A stretch of 15,655 nucleotides of DNA, taken from positions 1-15,655 of the forward strand of contig CANQBY010000008.1 of NCBI GenBank assembly GCA_947589695.1, given 5' to 3'. Below are positions 7,288 to 14,640 of the stretch, one piece after another. How positions within the stretch are numbered: position 1 is the first letter of the stretch; every line of letters begins with the position of its first letter. The notes beneath the pieces were generated by a model that was not told the origin of the DNA, did not search any database, and saw only the letters and a list, made by a program, of their open reading frames with translations. The stretch is from an uncultured Bacilli bacterium. Lineage in GTDB: Bacteria > Bacillota_I > Bacilli_A > RF39 > UBA660. The translations under genes and the position numbers were made by a program.

Positions 7288-7428
7288 ATGAAAAAAGTGT
7301 TAATTAATTATGGAGGAGCTATTTTATTATATCTAGTTATTTTTATAGGTATTATCTTAGTAAGTGGAAGACTTCAAAATATTAATCAGGAAGGAGGTGA
7401 TACTTTTAAGGTGACAATTAATAGTTAG
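7288..7428 (+). CDS. LexA-controlled single-span microprotein (YneA/SosA-like candidate)
   Basis: 46 aa. Starts MKKVLINYGG, then a hydrophobic helix (about 9-26, AILLYLVIFIGIILV), then a short polar tail GRLQNINQEGGDTFKVTINS. AAGGAG (7272-7277) sits 10 nt before the ATG. The gene is divergent from lexA behind a 13/14 LexA box. In Bacillus this position holds yneA and in Staphylococcus sosA: SOS-induced membrane proteins with one N-terminal span and an extracytoplasmic tail that stop cell division. YneA is about 100 aa with LysM and SosA about 77 aa, so this one is much shorter and lacks LysM. Division inhibition is inferred from position, control and topology, not sequence identity. A perfect ribosome-binding-like AAGGAGGTGA lies inside the ORF at 7391-7400. 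Confidence 0.72.
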   Translation: MKKVLINYGGAILLYLVIFIGIILVSGRLQNINQEGGDTFKVTINS

Positions 7429-7456
7429 AATGATTAATAAAAATAATATTTTGTGT

Positions 7457-7462
7457 TATAAT
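7457..7462 (+). promoter_or_regulatory. -10 element of the ymfF-ymfH operon
   Basis: A perfect TATAAT lies 19 nt before the ATG at 7482. The -35 (TTAATA, 7434-7439) is weak. The M16 pair can therefore start here, apart from any read-through from the SOS promoter, since I see no terminator after the microprotein. Confidence 0.5.
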
Positions 7463-7481
7463 AAAAGATGTGAGGTGTAAT

Positions 7482-8753
7482 ATGGAATATAAATGTTATG
7501 AATATCCATCTTTTAAAATACATACTATAAAAACTAATAGATTTAAAACTGTTAATATGGAAATTATTTTTAGAGATGAGACAGTTAAAGAAAAGTGTTT
7601 AGTAAAAACATTTTTAGCCGATATTATGAGTGATTGTAGTGATAAATATAAATCGCGCAAAGAAGTAGGAAAAAAATTAGAAGAATTATATCAAGCTAGT
7701 TTTTATGGGGTAACAAATAAAGTAGGAAATGTTTTTATGACTTCATTTGTGCTTAGTTTTTTAAATCCTAGTTATGTAAAAGAAAAGGATTATTTAGAAG
7801 AAGTGATGGCATTACCATTTGAAATGATTTTAAATCCTTTTATTACAGCTTCGGAGTTTGATATTAAAAATTTTAAAATAGTAAAAAATAGACTGCATGA
7901 TGAAATATTAAGTATAAATGAAAATATAAATAGGGTAGCTTTAAAAAAAGCAATGAGTAATTTAGATAAAGATTCAGCAAGTAGCTATGGGTTACTGGGA
8001 AGTATAGAAGAGTTAGAAGCTATTACACCGAAAACTTTATATGAAGCTTATCAAGATTTAATGAGCAATGTGTGTGATATATTTATAATTGGTAATGTAG
8101 ATATGGATTTGGTAGCTAATCTTATTTTTAAATATTTTAAAAATCCAATTATTAAAACTAAAGAATTAAGTTTTTATATCGAAAATAAAAATCTAAAGAA
8201 TGTAAAGAAGATTAAAGAAAAAAGTAATTTTAAAGAAACTTGTTTAGTAAATATTTATAATATTAATAAACTTACAGATAAAGAGAGAATGGTTACTTTT
8301 TATTTTTATAATTATATTTTAGGAGGGGGAGGACTTAATACCAAACTTTATCAACTTTTAAGAGAAAAAAATAGTCTTTGTTATGGAATTAGAAGTATGT
8401 ATTTAAAATATGATAATTTATTAGTTATTGAAACATCAATTAATAAAAAAGATTTAAAAAAGGCTGATAAATTAATTAAACAAGCTTTTAGGGAAATGGT
8501 AAGTGGGGATTTTACGGATGAAATGATTAAGAATGCCAAAGAAAATTTTATATTTTCACTTAATTTAGCTTTAGATGAACCCGCAGGAATAATTAATAAT
8601 TATGTTTTTCATATATTTGATGATTTACCTCTTATCCCGGAACGGATTGAAATGATTAAAGATATTACTAAAGAAGAAATTGTAACAGTAGCTAATAAAA
8701 TAAAACCAAATATTTCATTTGTATTAGAAGGGGAAGAATATGGAGAAAATTAA
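7482..8753 (+). CDS. ymfF: M16-family peptidase-like subunit, YmfF type (no zinc motif)
   Basis: 423 aa from ATG 7482, where GAGGTG lies 4-5 nt upstream; the in-frame GTG at 7470 overlaps that site and was rejected. M16 fold in two halves: an N-terminal half where HxxEH should lie (about residues 45-57) but does not, and a C-terminal half with the glycine-rich GGGGLNTKLYQLLREKNSLCYGI (from about 281). Such M16 proteins pair with a zinc-bearing partner, as in PqqF-like and mitochondrial processing peptidase heterodimers. In B. subtilis ymfF/ymfH belong to the locus needed for 5-aminopentanol modification of EF-P. The 14-bp overlap with the next gene supports translational coupling and a 1:1 complex. 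Its substrate is unknown. Confidence 0.88.
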   Translation: MEYKCYEYPSFKIHTIKTNRFKTVNMEIIFRDETVKEKCLVKTFLADIMSDCSDKYKSRKEVGKKLEELYQASFYGVTNKVGNVFMTSFVLSFLNPSYVKEKDYLEEVMALPFEMILNPFITASEFDIKNFKIVKNRLHDEILSINENINRVALKKAMSNLDKDSASSYGLLGSIEELEAITPKTLYEAYQDLMSNVCDIFIIGNVDMDLVANLIFKYFKNPIIKTKELSFYIENKNLKNVKKIKEKSNFKETCLVNIYNINKLTDKERMVTFYFYNYILGGGGLNTKLYQLLREKNSLCYGIRSMYLKYDNLLVIETSINKKDLKKADKLIKQAFREMVSGDFTDEMIKNAKENFIFSLNLALDEPAGIINNYVFHIFDDLPLIPERIEMIKDITKEEIVTVANKIKPNISFVLEGEEYGEN

Positions 8754-10011
8754 ATTAAAAGGTATAGATGAAGAAATATATTATACCGAATCAAAAAAAG
8801 GTTTACCGATATATATTTGGAAAAATGAATATGTAAAAAGTTTTTATCTTTCTTTAAATGTGAAATATGGTTCAATTGATACGGAATTTAGAATAAAAAA
8901 TAAGAAATATAAAGTACCTAATGGGATTGCACATTTTATGGAACATATTAAATTTAATATAGATAAGGAGACAACTGCTAATGATTTATTTGATCCTTTA
9001 GGTAGTGATATTAATGCTTTTACCACTTATAAATTTACCAGTTATTTAGTGTATGGAACGAAAAAAGTAGAAGATAATTTGAATTATTTATTAGATTATG
9101 TTTATAATCCTTATTTTACAAAAGAAATAATTAAAAAAGAAAAAGGAATTATTGAATCTGAAATAAATATGGGGAAAGATCAACCTTTTAATAATTTACA
9201 TAATATTTTTAATCAATGTATCTTTCATAAAGAAAAATATAAATATTTAATTTCAGGAGAAGTAGAAGATATCAAAAATATTAATATTGAAGATATAGAA
9301 CTTATTTATGAAGCTTTTTATCATCCGAAAAATATGTTTTTAATTGTGACGGGAAATGTTAATCCCTATGAAATCGAAAAAATTGTAAATGATAATTTAG
9401 AGAAAAAAGATATTGGAGAATATTTGGAACCAGAAAAAGAAAAAGTAAAAGAACCAAGAAGTGTAGTAAAAAAAGAAGAAATAGTAAAAGCAAAAGTAGA
9501 AGTTGATAAAGCTAAAATAGGATTAAAGATTGAACAAAAATTATTTAAAGAAATAGATAAAGTAAAACTAAATATAATTTTAAATATAGTTTTAGCTAGT
9601 AATTTTGGAGAGACATCTGATTTAAAAGAAGAATTATTACAAGAAGAATTAGTTAGTTATTTGGGATTTCAAAGATATGTTCAAGATGATTATGTGATTT
9701 TGGATATTACAATTGAAAGTAAATATATAGATGAAGCGATAAAAAGAGTAATAGAAGCTTTAAATAATTTAGAGATTGATGAGGAAACTTTAAAAAGAAA
9801 AATTAATTCCGCGGTAGCAACAATGGTTTTAAATTATGAAAATAGTGAGAATGTAAATAGTTTACTCCAAAATTATATTATATATTATGAGGATATAATT
9901 CCTAATTTGAAAGATATTTATGAAGATATTACGATGGATGAAGTTAATTATGTAATTGATAATATTAATACCAAAGAATTAACTGTAGTTAAAATGATAA
10001 AAGAGGCTTAA
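8740..10011 (+). CDS. ymfH: M16-family zinc metallopeptidase, YmfH type
   Basis: 423 aa. The inverted zinc motif is HFMEH (H65, E68, H69), and the third ligand is probably E141 in GIIESEINMGKDQPFNN. The first half is followed by a second M16 half without metal ligands. A Lys/Glu-rich linker (about 220-265) joins them, as expected for the hinge. It overlaps the ymfF end by 14 bp and is the catalytic partner of that pair. Cytoplasmic: no signal peptide. The terminator hairpin begins inside the last codons. Family knowledge gives EF-P modification or peptide turnover; the sequence alone gives only M16 metallopeptidase. Confidence 0.9.
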   Translation: MEKIKLKGIDEEIYYTESKKGLPIYIWKNEYVKSFYLSLNVKYGSIDTEFRIKNKKYKVPNGIAHFMEHIKFNIDKETTANDLFDPLGSDINAFTTYKFTSYLVYGTKKVEDNLNYLLDYVYNPYFTKEIIKKEKGIIESEINMGKDQPFNNLHNIFNQCIFHKEKYKYLISGEVEDIKNINIEDIELIYEAFYHPKNMFLIVTGNVNPYEIEKIVNDNLEKKDIGEYLEPEKEKVKEPRSVVKKEEIVKAKVEVDKAKIGLKIEQKLFKEIDKVKLNIILNIVLASNFGETSDLKEELLQEELVSYLGFQRYVQDDYVILDITIESKYIDEAIKRVIEALNNLEIDEETLKRKINSAVATMVLNYENSENVNSLLQNYIIYYEDIIPNLKDIYEDITMDEVNYVIDNINTKELTVVKMIKEA

Positions 10012-10029
10012 GTTAGAGGCTCTTTTTTT
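10000..10029 (+). terminator. Terminator of the ymfF-ymfH operon
   Basis: AAAGAG-G-CTT (10000-10009) pairs with GAG-G-CTCTTT (10017-10025): 6 bp, a G/G mismatch, then 3 bp. The loop is 6-7 nt. Seven T's (10023-10029) end it. It overlaps the stop codon. Confidence 0.8.
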
Positions 10030-10052
10030 AGTGATTCAAGGGTAAGTTTTAC

Positions 10053-10081
10053 TTGATTTTAAGTTAGTTTTATTTTATAAT
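10053..10081 (+). promoter_or_regulatory. dinD promoter
   Basis: TTGATT (10053-10058), 17 bp, TATAAT (10076-10081). GGGGG (10094-10098) is the ribosome binding site 7 nt before the ATG. No GAAC-N4-GTTC type LexA box is visible between the upstream terminator and the start codon. Confidence 0.75.
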
Positions 10082-10105
10082 GGAGATAGATAAGGGGGAA
10101 GTTAT

Positions 10106-10939
10106 ATGTATAAAGAAAATATGGTAGAAAAATACCAAGAAAAAACGTTTGAGGATATCAAACACTTAAATGAATTTGGAGAGGAATACTGGGAAGCTAG
10201 AGAATTACAAGGAGTGCTAGGATATAAAGAATGGAGATATTTTTTAGCAGTTATTGAGAAAGCCCAAATTGCATGTTCACAAAGCAATAATGATATTAGT
10301 TGCCATTTTGGTGTAAACACCAAAATCGTTAAAGCCGGTAAAACAACCAAACCAATTATAGATTATAAATTAAGTAGATATGCTTGTTATTTAATAGTGC
10401 AAAATGCTAATCCAAAATATGAGAGGGTGGCTTTAGGACAAACCTATTTTGCAGTTCAAACCAGAAAGATGGAGTTAACTGAAAAAGAATATCATAAACT
10501 TAGTGAAGATGAAAAAAGACTTTATAGAAGAAGACAAACTAAAGATGGAAATAAGGTTTTATATAAAGTGGCAAAAGAAAAAGGAGTTAAAAATTTTGAT
10601 AAGTTTACTAATGCTGGTTATAAAGGATTATATAATGGAGAAACCGCGAATGATATTGCTAAAAGAAAAGGTTTAAGATATAGAGAAGATATATTAGATA
10701 ATATGGGAAGCGTGGAATTAGGAGCTAATATATTTAGAATTACACAGACGGAAGCTTTGTTAGAAAAACAAAAAGAACCGGATGAGAATATGGCAACCGA
10801 TACACATTATAAAGTAGGAAAAGCAATTAGAGAGACTATGGAAAAATTGGGTAGTACTATGCCTGAAGATTTGCCTACTCCTAAAAGATCTATTAAGGAA
10901 TTAGAAAAAGAAAAGGCTTTGTTAGATATTTATAAATAA
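10106..10939 (+). CDS. dinD: DNA damage-inducible protein D (DinD)
   Basis: 277 aa, the same size as E. coli DinD (274). Conserved blocks are visible: ARELQGVLGYKEWRYFLAVIEKA (31-53), LSRYACYLIVQNANP (89-103), GQTYFAVQTR (111-120), DEKRLYRR, GYKGLYNGE (171-179), RKGL (187-190), ILDNMGSVELGANIFRITQTEALL (196-219), THYKVGK, and TMPEDLPTP (251-259). The N-terminal part is a BRO/antirepressor-like DNA-binding fold. In E. coli DinD is SOS-induced and inhibits RecA strand exchange and filament stability. Here it is monocistronic, 2.8 kb from the lexA divergent region, without a visible LexA box. The family is widely moved by mobile elements, so horizontal origin is plausible. Confidence 0.95.
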   Translation: MYKENMVEKYQEKTFEDIKHLNEFGEEYWEARELQGVLGYKEWRYFLAVIEKAQIACSQSNNDISCHFGVNTKIVKAGKTTKPIIDYKLSRYACYLIVQNANPKYERVALGQTYFAVQTRKMELTEKEYHKLSEDEKRLYRRRQTKDGNKVLYKVAKEKGVKNFDKFTNAGYKGLYNGETANDIAKRKGLRYREDILDNMGSVELGANIFRITQTEALLEKQKEPDENMATDTHYKVGKAIRETMEKLGSTMPEDLPTPKRSIKELEKEKALLDIYK

Positions 10940-11000
10940 GATTCATAATATTTTATTGGTAAACCATATTATTAAGATTTGCTTTGGGTGTGATAATATA

Positions 11001-11045
11001 AATGTGAAACAAAATGCTCCAAAATTATCAAAAATGTTTCACATT
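11001..11045. repeat. 11-bp perfect inverted repeat in the Fic gene leader
   Basis: AATGTGAAACA (11001-11011) and TGTTTCACATT (11035-11045) are perfect inverted copies around 23 AT-rich bases. The left arm follows a -10-like GATAAT (10992-10997). The right arm abuts the Fic ribosome binding site GAGGTG (11047-11052). There is no T-run, so it is not a terminator. It may be a paired operator, or an mRNA hairpin that presents or hides the ribosome binding site. Each arm equals a half of the Spo0J/ParB parS palindrome (TGTTTCAC/GTGAAACA), but in the outward order. Confidence 0.8.
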
Positions 11046-11059
11046 AGAGGTGAAGATTT

Positions 11060-11995
11060 ATGATGGAAGAAAATATCAAAATTGTGGAACTTATTAAAAA
11101 TAAGCAATTATTGGAACATGAATTACAAACACTTATATATGGATCGGTGGAAATAAGAGAAAATAATAATAAAAAGTATATCTATGTACATTATAGAGAA
11201 GATGGGATTAGTTTAACTAAGTATGTGGGAGAATATTCAGAGGAGTTATATAATTTAGTATTAAATAATAACAATAAGGCGAAAGAACTAAAAAAAGAGA
11301 TTAAAGAAGTTGCTAAAAAATTAAAAGAATTAAATTATGTAGAAGAAGAACTTTCAGAAAAAGTAAAACAAAATATAGATTTTGCTAAAAGACATTTAGT
11401 GGAAACTATTTATAAGCAAGCAATATTAGAAGGAGTTGCTACTACTTTTGCAAATATCGAAAGCATAATTGAGGGTGGAAAAGTAAATAATATGACATCT
11501 GAAGATATATTAAAAATAATAAATTTAAAGCATGCTTGGGAATTTATATTAAATAAAAATGTTATTTTAAGCGAGACTAATTTTTCTTTATTGTGTGAAA
11601 TTAATAAAATGGTAGAAGAAGGTTTTTATTATTCAGCAGGAAAAATAAGAAATGTTCCAGTAAATATTGGAGGAATAACATGGAAACCTGATTTACCACT
11701 GGAAAGTACAATTAAAGAAGAATTAGAAGAAATTATTAATAAAAAACAAAAAGATGTTGATAAAGCAATAGAACTTTTATTATATGTTATGAAAAAACAA
11801 GTTTTTATTGATGGAAATAAAAGAACATCAGTAATATATAGTAATCATTATTTAATAAAAAAGGGAAAAGGGATTATAGTAATTCCTGCAGAATTAACAG
11901 AAGAATTTAAAAATTTACTTATTCCTTATTATGAAGGAAAAGATGTTAAACAAATTAAGAAGTTTATTAAAGAAAAATGTTATATGAGTATTTAA
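11060..11995 (+). CDS. Fic/DOC-family protein with catalytic His replaced by Gln
   Basis: 311 aa. The ATG at 11060 is 7 nt after GAGGTG; an adjacent ATG at 11063 is equally possible. Residues about 1-105 are a charged, helical N-terminal module with YIYVHYREDGISLTKYVGEYSEELYNL (40-66) then a coiled-coil-like Lys/Glu stretch (72-100). The Fic domain covers about 115-305. IESIIEGG (133-140) lies where class II Fic proteins keep their inhibitory helix motif (S/T)xxxE(G/N). The core motif, normally HxFx(D/E)GN(G/K)R, reads QVFIDGNKR (247-255). Q247 replaces the His that deprotonates the target hydroxyl; D251, G252, N253, K254 and R255 remain. Family activity is AMP transfer to proteins; with Gln it may be inactive or altered. 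No antitoxin gene is next to it. Confidence 0.85.
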   Translation: MMEENIKIVELIKNKQLLEHELQTLIYGSVEIRENNNKKYIYVHYREDGISLTKYVGEYSEELYNLVLNNNNKAKELKKEIKEVAKKLKELNYVEEELSEKVKQNIDFAKRHLVETIYKQAILEGVATTFANIESIIEGGKVNNMTSEDILKIINLKHAWEFILNKNVILSETNFSLLCEINKMVEEGFYYSAGKIRNVPVNIGGITWKPDLPLESTIKEELEEIINKKQKDVDKAIELLLYVMKKQVFIDGNKRTSVIYSNHYLIKKGKGIIVIPAELTEEFKNLLIPYYEGKDVKQIKKFIKEKCYMSI

Positions 11996-12034
11996 AAATA
12001 AAATGAACTAGGAAGGAATTAGTTCATTTTATTT
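11996..12034. terminator. Bidirectional terminator between the Fic and XRE genes
   Basis: A perfect 15-bp stem: 11996-12010 pairs with 12020-12034 around a 9-nt loop. The outer arms are A/T-only (AAATAAAA / TTTTATTT), giving T-rich tails on both strands between two convergent genes. Confidence 0.8.
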
Positions 12035-12049
12035 GGAGAAAAATTTTTA

Positions 12050-12511
12050 TTAATTGTTGTTGATTAATTTAGGTTTATCAATAAAACCTAAAAGATAATC
12101 AGCTGAATAATGATAAGTTTTACAGATAGTATAGAGAGCATGAAGAGAAATAAGATAATGGCCACTTTCATATTCAGAAATTATACTTCGAGCAACTTTT
12201 AGATTGTCAGATAATTCTTGCTGAGATAACTTTAGACTGTGGCGAAATTCTTTTAATCTGTTACTGGATAATTTAATATCTACTTCTGTTTTGGCGTTAG
12301 GATAATTCTCTGTTTCAGTAAATTCAAAAATATAATCTAAAGATATATTGAAAAAATGACAAAAAGTAATGAGATGTTTTAAAGGAATTATGGTATCTTC
12401 TGTTTCATAATGGCTATAAGTGTAGGGAGATATTTGCATTTTTTCAGCAAGAATTTTTTGACTAATATCATTTAAAGTACGAATTTCGTTCATTCTTCTT
12501 TTATAATACAT
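12050..12511 (-). CDS. Tandem-HTH XRE-family transcriptional regulator
   Basis: 153 aa made of two Cro/C1-type helix-turn-helix domains. HTH1 is residues about 4-62 (MNEIRTLNDISQKILAEKMQ..TYSHYE...LDYIF). HTH2 is about 84-143 (RLKEFRHSLKLSQQELSDNL..SIISEYESG...ADYLLGF). A short linker joins them and there is no sensor or effector domain. The start at 12511 keeps the first helix of HTH1 whole; GGTGA lies 6 nt upstream. It is divergent from the surface-protein gene and shares a 147-bp intergenic region that holds phased direct repeats and a CCATG/CATGG palindrome. It probably controls that gene and itself. Two HTHs in one chain suit binding to adjacent direct repeats. Confidence 0.88.
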   Translation of the reverse strand: MYYKRRMNEIRTLNDISQKILAEKMQISPYTYSHYETEDTIIPLKHLITFCHFFNISLDYIFEFTETENYPNAKTEVDIKLSSNRLKEFRHSLKLSQQELSDNLKVARSIISEYESGHYLISLHALYTICKTYHYSADYLLGFIDKPKLINNN

Positions 12512-12520
12512 AATTAATCA

Positions 12521-12540
12521 CCATGTTTATTTTCTCATGG
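12521..12540. promoter_or_regulatory. Small palindrome upstream of the XRE gene
   Basis: CCATG-N10-CATGG, starting 10 bp before the XRE start codon and overlapping its untranslated leader. It could be an autoregulatory operator. Short, so chance is possible. Confidence 0.35.
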
Positions 12541-12558
12541 ATTTTTTATTGCGAAAAA

Positions 12559-12613
12559 ATATTGCCGAAATATTGACAATTATATTGACTTTTGACATTT
12601 GCCATACTATAAT
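12559..12613 (+). promoter_or_regulatory. Surface-protein promoter with helically phased direct repeats
   Basis: TTGACT (12585-12590), 17 bp, TATAAT (12608-12613). Three direct repeats ATATTG(C/A)C begin at 12559, 12570 and 12582, spaced 11 and 12 bp, so they lie on one face of the helix; the third overlaps the -35. This looks like a binding site for an activator or repressor, most simply the divergent tandem-HTH protein. The ribosome binding site AAAGG is at 12644-12648. Confidence 0.65.
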
Positions 12614-12658
12614 TTAACTATAAACTAGATATTTCTATGATAGAAAGGTAAATATAAA

Positions 12659-14602
12659 ATGGAAAAGAATAAAAAAGCAATAATTTATGTTTTAATATTA
12701 TTAGTGGGAATAGGTCTATCTTTTGCTTATTTTGTGGGAAGAACATTATTTGATGGAGAAGGAGCAATGACACATGCGACAACTGCCACCATTAATAATG
12801 CGGAAATAACAGTAGAAGGGAATATTGTAGTTGATAAATTAGATATGCTCCCAGGACATAAAATGGTATCATATTTGAAAGTAATTGCGAAAGGAAATAA
12901 TGAATTAATCCCTTTTAATTTAATATGGAAGGGAATAAATGGCTTAGATACAACTTTAAAAGTAACAGTATATAAAGCCGATAAACCAAATAATGAATTA
13001 AATGTGGAAGCTAAATGTGAGGAAATAAGAAAAAAAGTAAGTGCAGGGATAATGGTATATGAAGAGTGTGATATAATAAATTTAAACACTTTAGGAACAC
13101 CAGTAGGAAATGGAGAAATTATAACAAGTGAAGAAGAAGCAAAAGTAACATTAGCCAAAGATCAATTTATAAATGCCATACCATCAGGAGAAGAAACATA
13201 TTATTATGTAGTATTAGAATATCCAAATGATACTGAAGGTTCACAAAATAGTGATATGGGAGAACATTTTGAAGGGGAAGTAACAGTAGAAGCTAGTAAT
13301 ACAGAACCAGATATTGATATTATGGCCATATATGTAGAAGATGAAGAAGGCACATTCAATAAACAAGAAGAAATACCAGAAGGTAATTATATTTTGGATA
13401 CTAAACAAACAGTATGTAATAATGGAGCTATTTCAACATGGGATTATGTAAATAAAAGATTAACTATAGATAATCTAACAAAAAGTGGAACGAGTTGTTA
13501 TTTATATTTTTCCAAAAAGTTTACATCTGAAGAGACTTTAGCTAAATTATTTTCAAGTTTTGAAATAAAAAATAGTGGAACAAATTTTACAAAAGATGAA
13601 GTTACGGGGATATTAAAGGTGACAGGTACAGATATAGGTGATAATAAAAATGTGTTATATGAAGCTGAAGATAATGATGGAACAAGCTATTTTTTTAGAG
13701 GAAATGCTCAAAATAATTATGTAAAGTTTGCAGGATATTATTGGCGAATCATCCGAATAAATGGTGATGGAACAATTAGAATTATTTATGATGGGAAATC
13801 AGCTCATATGAATGGTGAAAGTTCTGAAGATAGGCATTTAACAACAGATGAAGGTAATATTAGTAATAGTGCTTATAATTTGGTAGCTGATGATAATACA
13901 TATGTTGGATATTATAATTTTGGTGACAAAACATCTAATTATGATGAAGCTCATAATGGTACAAATCCAAGCACTATCGCAACAGTATTAAATACATGGT
14001 ATTTAGATAATATTGGAGTAAAGCCTAATCTCGCTAAATGGGTAGATCTCAATACAGGTTTTTGTATTGATAGAAGCATTGCGTCAGAGAGTCAAACTTG
14101 GTGGGATCTTGATACAAAACATGGATATGGAACGGATATAACGGCTTATGGACCGATGAGTAGAATATCGACAGAGTCAAGATGGCTGAATCCTCAGACT
14201 CCAACTTTAATGTGTGGGGATTCTAAAAGTAGCGAGCAATATTTAAGGGATTATTTAACTCCTAAAAGTTCAATCAAGGGAAAAAAACAGTTAGATCAAC
14301 CAATAGGTTTAATAACAGTAGATGAAGTAATATTAGCAGGAGGATTTGCAGGAGCAGATAATAAGAATTTTTATTTATATACAGGTCAGCATTATTGGGC
14401 TATATCTCCATGGGCTATGGATACTGATAAAATTGCTCGTGTGGCTTATGTAAATTTGAATGGATCTCCTAATCGAAATCCTGTTAATGCTCTTCGTGGT
14501 GTACGTCCTGTAATCAATTTAAAGGCCAGTACAAATTTTACAACTAATGATGGTGATGATAAAGGAACAGTAAATAATCCTTATGTCGTAGTTACTGAAT
14601 AA
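12659..14602 (+). CDS. Large membrane-anchored surface protein with C-terminal lectin-like module
   Basis: 647 aa. A short Lys-rich start and one hydrophobic segment (7-26, ending SFAYFVGR) act as signal or anchor. Residues about 36-215 form a beta-rich domain starting ATTATINNAEITVEGN, reminiscent of TasA/camelysin-type filament proteins. Residues 215-290 form a small domain bounded by C253 and C280. Residues about 330-647 are a module with GYYWRIIRINGDGTIRIIYDG (359-379), TGFCIDRS (466-473), PTLMCG (515-520), GLITVDEVILAGG (550-562), YLYTG..YWAISPW (572-585) and GVRPVINLKAS (614-624). The last motif is typical of a C-type-lectin/Fib_succ-like fold. There is no LPXTG sorting signal. Probably an exported adhesin or envelope protein; ligand unknown. 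Codon use changes near the 3' end: CGT appears three times after codon 590, whereas earlier Arg codons are AGA, AGG or CGA. Confidence 0.8.
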   Translation: MEKNKKAIIYVLILLVGIGLSFAYFVGRTLFDGEGAMTHATTATINNAEITVEGNIVVDKLDMLPGHKMVSYLKVIAKGNNELIPFNLIWKGINGLDTTLKVTVYKADKPNNELNVEAKCEEIRKKVSAGIMVYEECDIINLNTLGTPVGNGEIITSEEEAKVTLAKDQFINAIPSGEETYYYVVLEYPNDTEGSQNSDMGEHFEGEVTVEASNTEPDIDIMAIYVEDEEGTFNKQEEIPEGNYILDTKQTVCNNGAISTWDYVNKRLTIDNLTKSGTSCYLYFSKKFTSEETLAKLFSSFEIKNSGTNFTKDEVTGILKVTGTDIGDNKNVLYEAEDNDGTSYFFRGNAQNNYVKFAGYYWRIIRINGDGTIRIIYDGKSAHMNGESSEDRHLTTDEGNISNSAYNLVADDNTYVGYYNFGDKTSNYDEAHNGTNPSTIATVLNTWYLDNIGVKPNLAKWVDLNTGFCIDRSIASESQTWWDLDTKHGYGTDITAYGPMSRISTESRWLNPQTPTLMCGDSKSSEQYLRDYLTPKSSIKGKKQLDQPIGLITVDEVILAGGFAGADNKNFYLYTGQHYWAISPWAMDTDKIARVAYVNLNGSPNRNPVNALRGVRPVINLKASTNFTTNDGDDKGTVNNPYVVVTE

Positions 14603-14607
14603 TATTA

Positions 14608-14640
14608 CTTGCCTATATTGCTTATCCATGTATAGGCAAG
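14608..14640. repeat. 10-bp perfect inverted repeat just after the surface-protein gene
   Basis: CTTGCCTATA (14608-14617) and TATAGGCAAG (14631-14640) enclose a 13-nt loop. A smaller GGCC-N10-GGCC palindrome follows at 14642-14659. No T-run follows either one, and a better terminator lies further on, so this pair is not needed to end transcription. It is GC-richer than its surroundings. It could be an mRNA-stabilising 3' hairpin or a recombination or homing landmark. Confidence 0.7.

Noticed and set aside
8844..9026. 60-aa minus-strand ORF opposite ymfH
   Set aside because: Opposite the zinc-motif region of ymfH; explained by that gene's conservation.
10102..10350. 82-aa minus-strand ORF opposite dinD
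   Set aside because: Covers conserved DinD blocks on the other strand; no independent support.
11060..12511. Fic and XRE as a toxin-antitoxin pair
   Set aside because: The genes are convergent with a strong terminator between them, and the XRE gene pairs with the divergent surface gene; the Fic active site also lacks its His.
12727..13158. 143-aa minus-strand ORF opposite the surface gene
   Set aside because: No RBS or recognisable domain; the plus-strand frame continues through with signal and domain structure.
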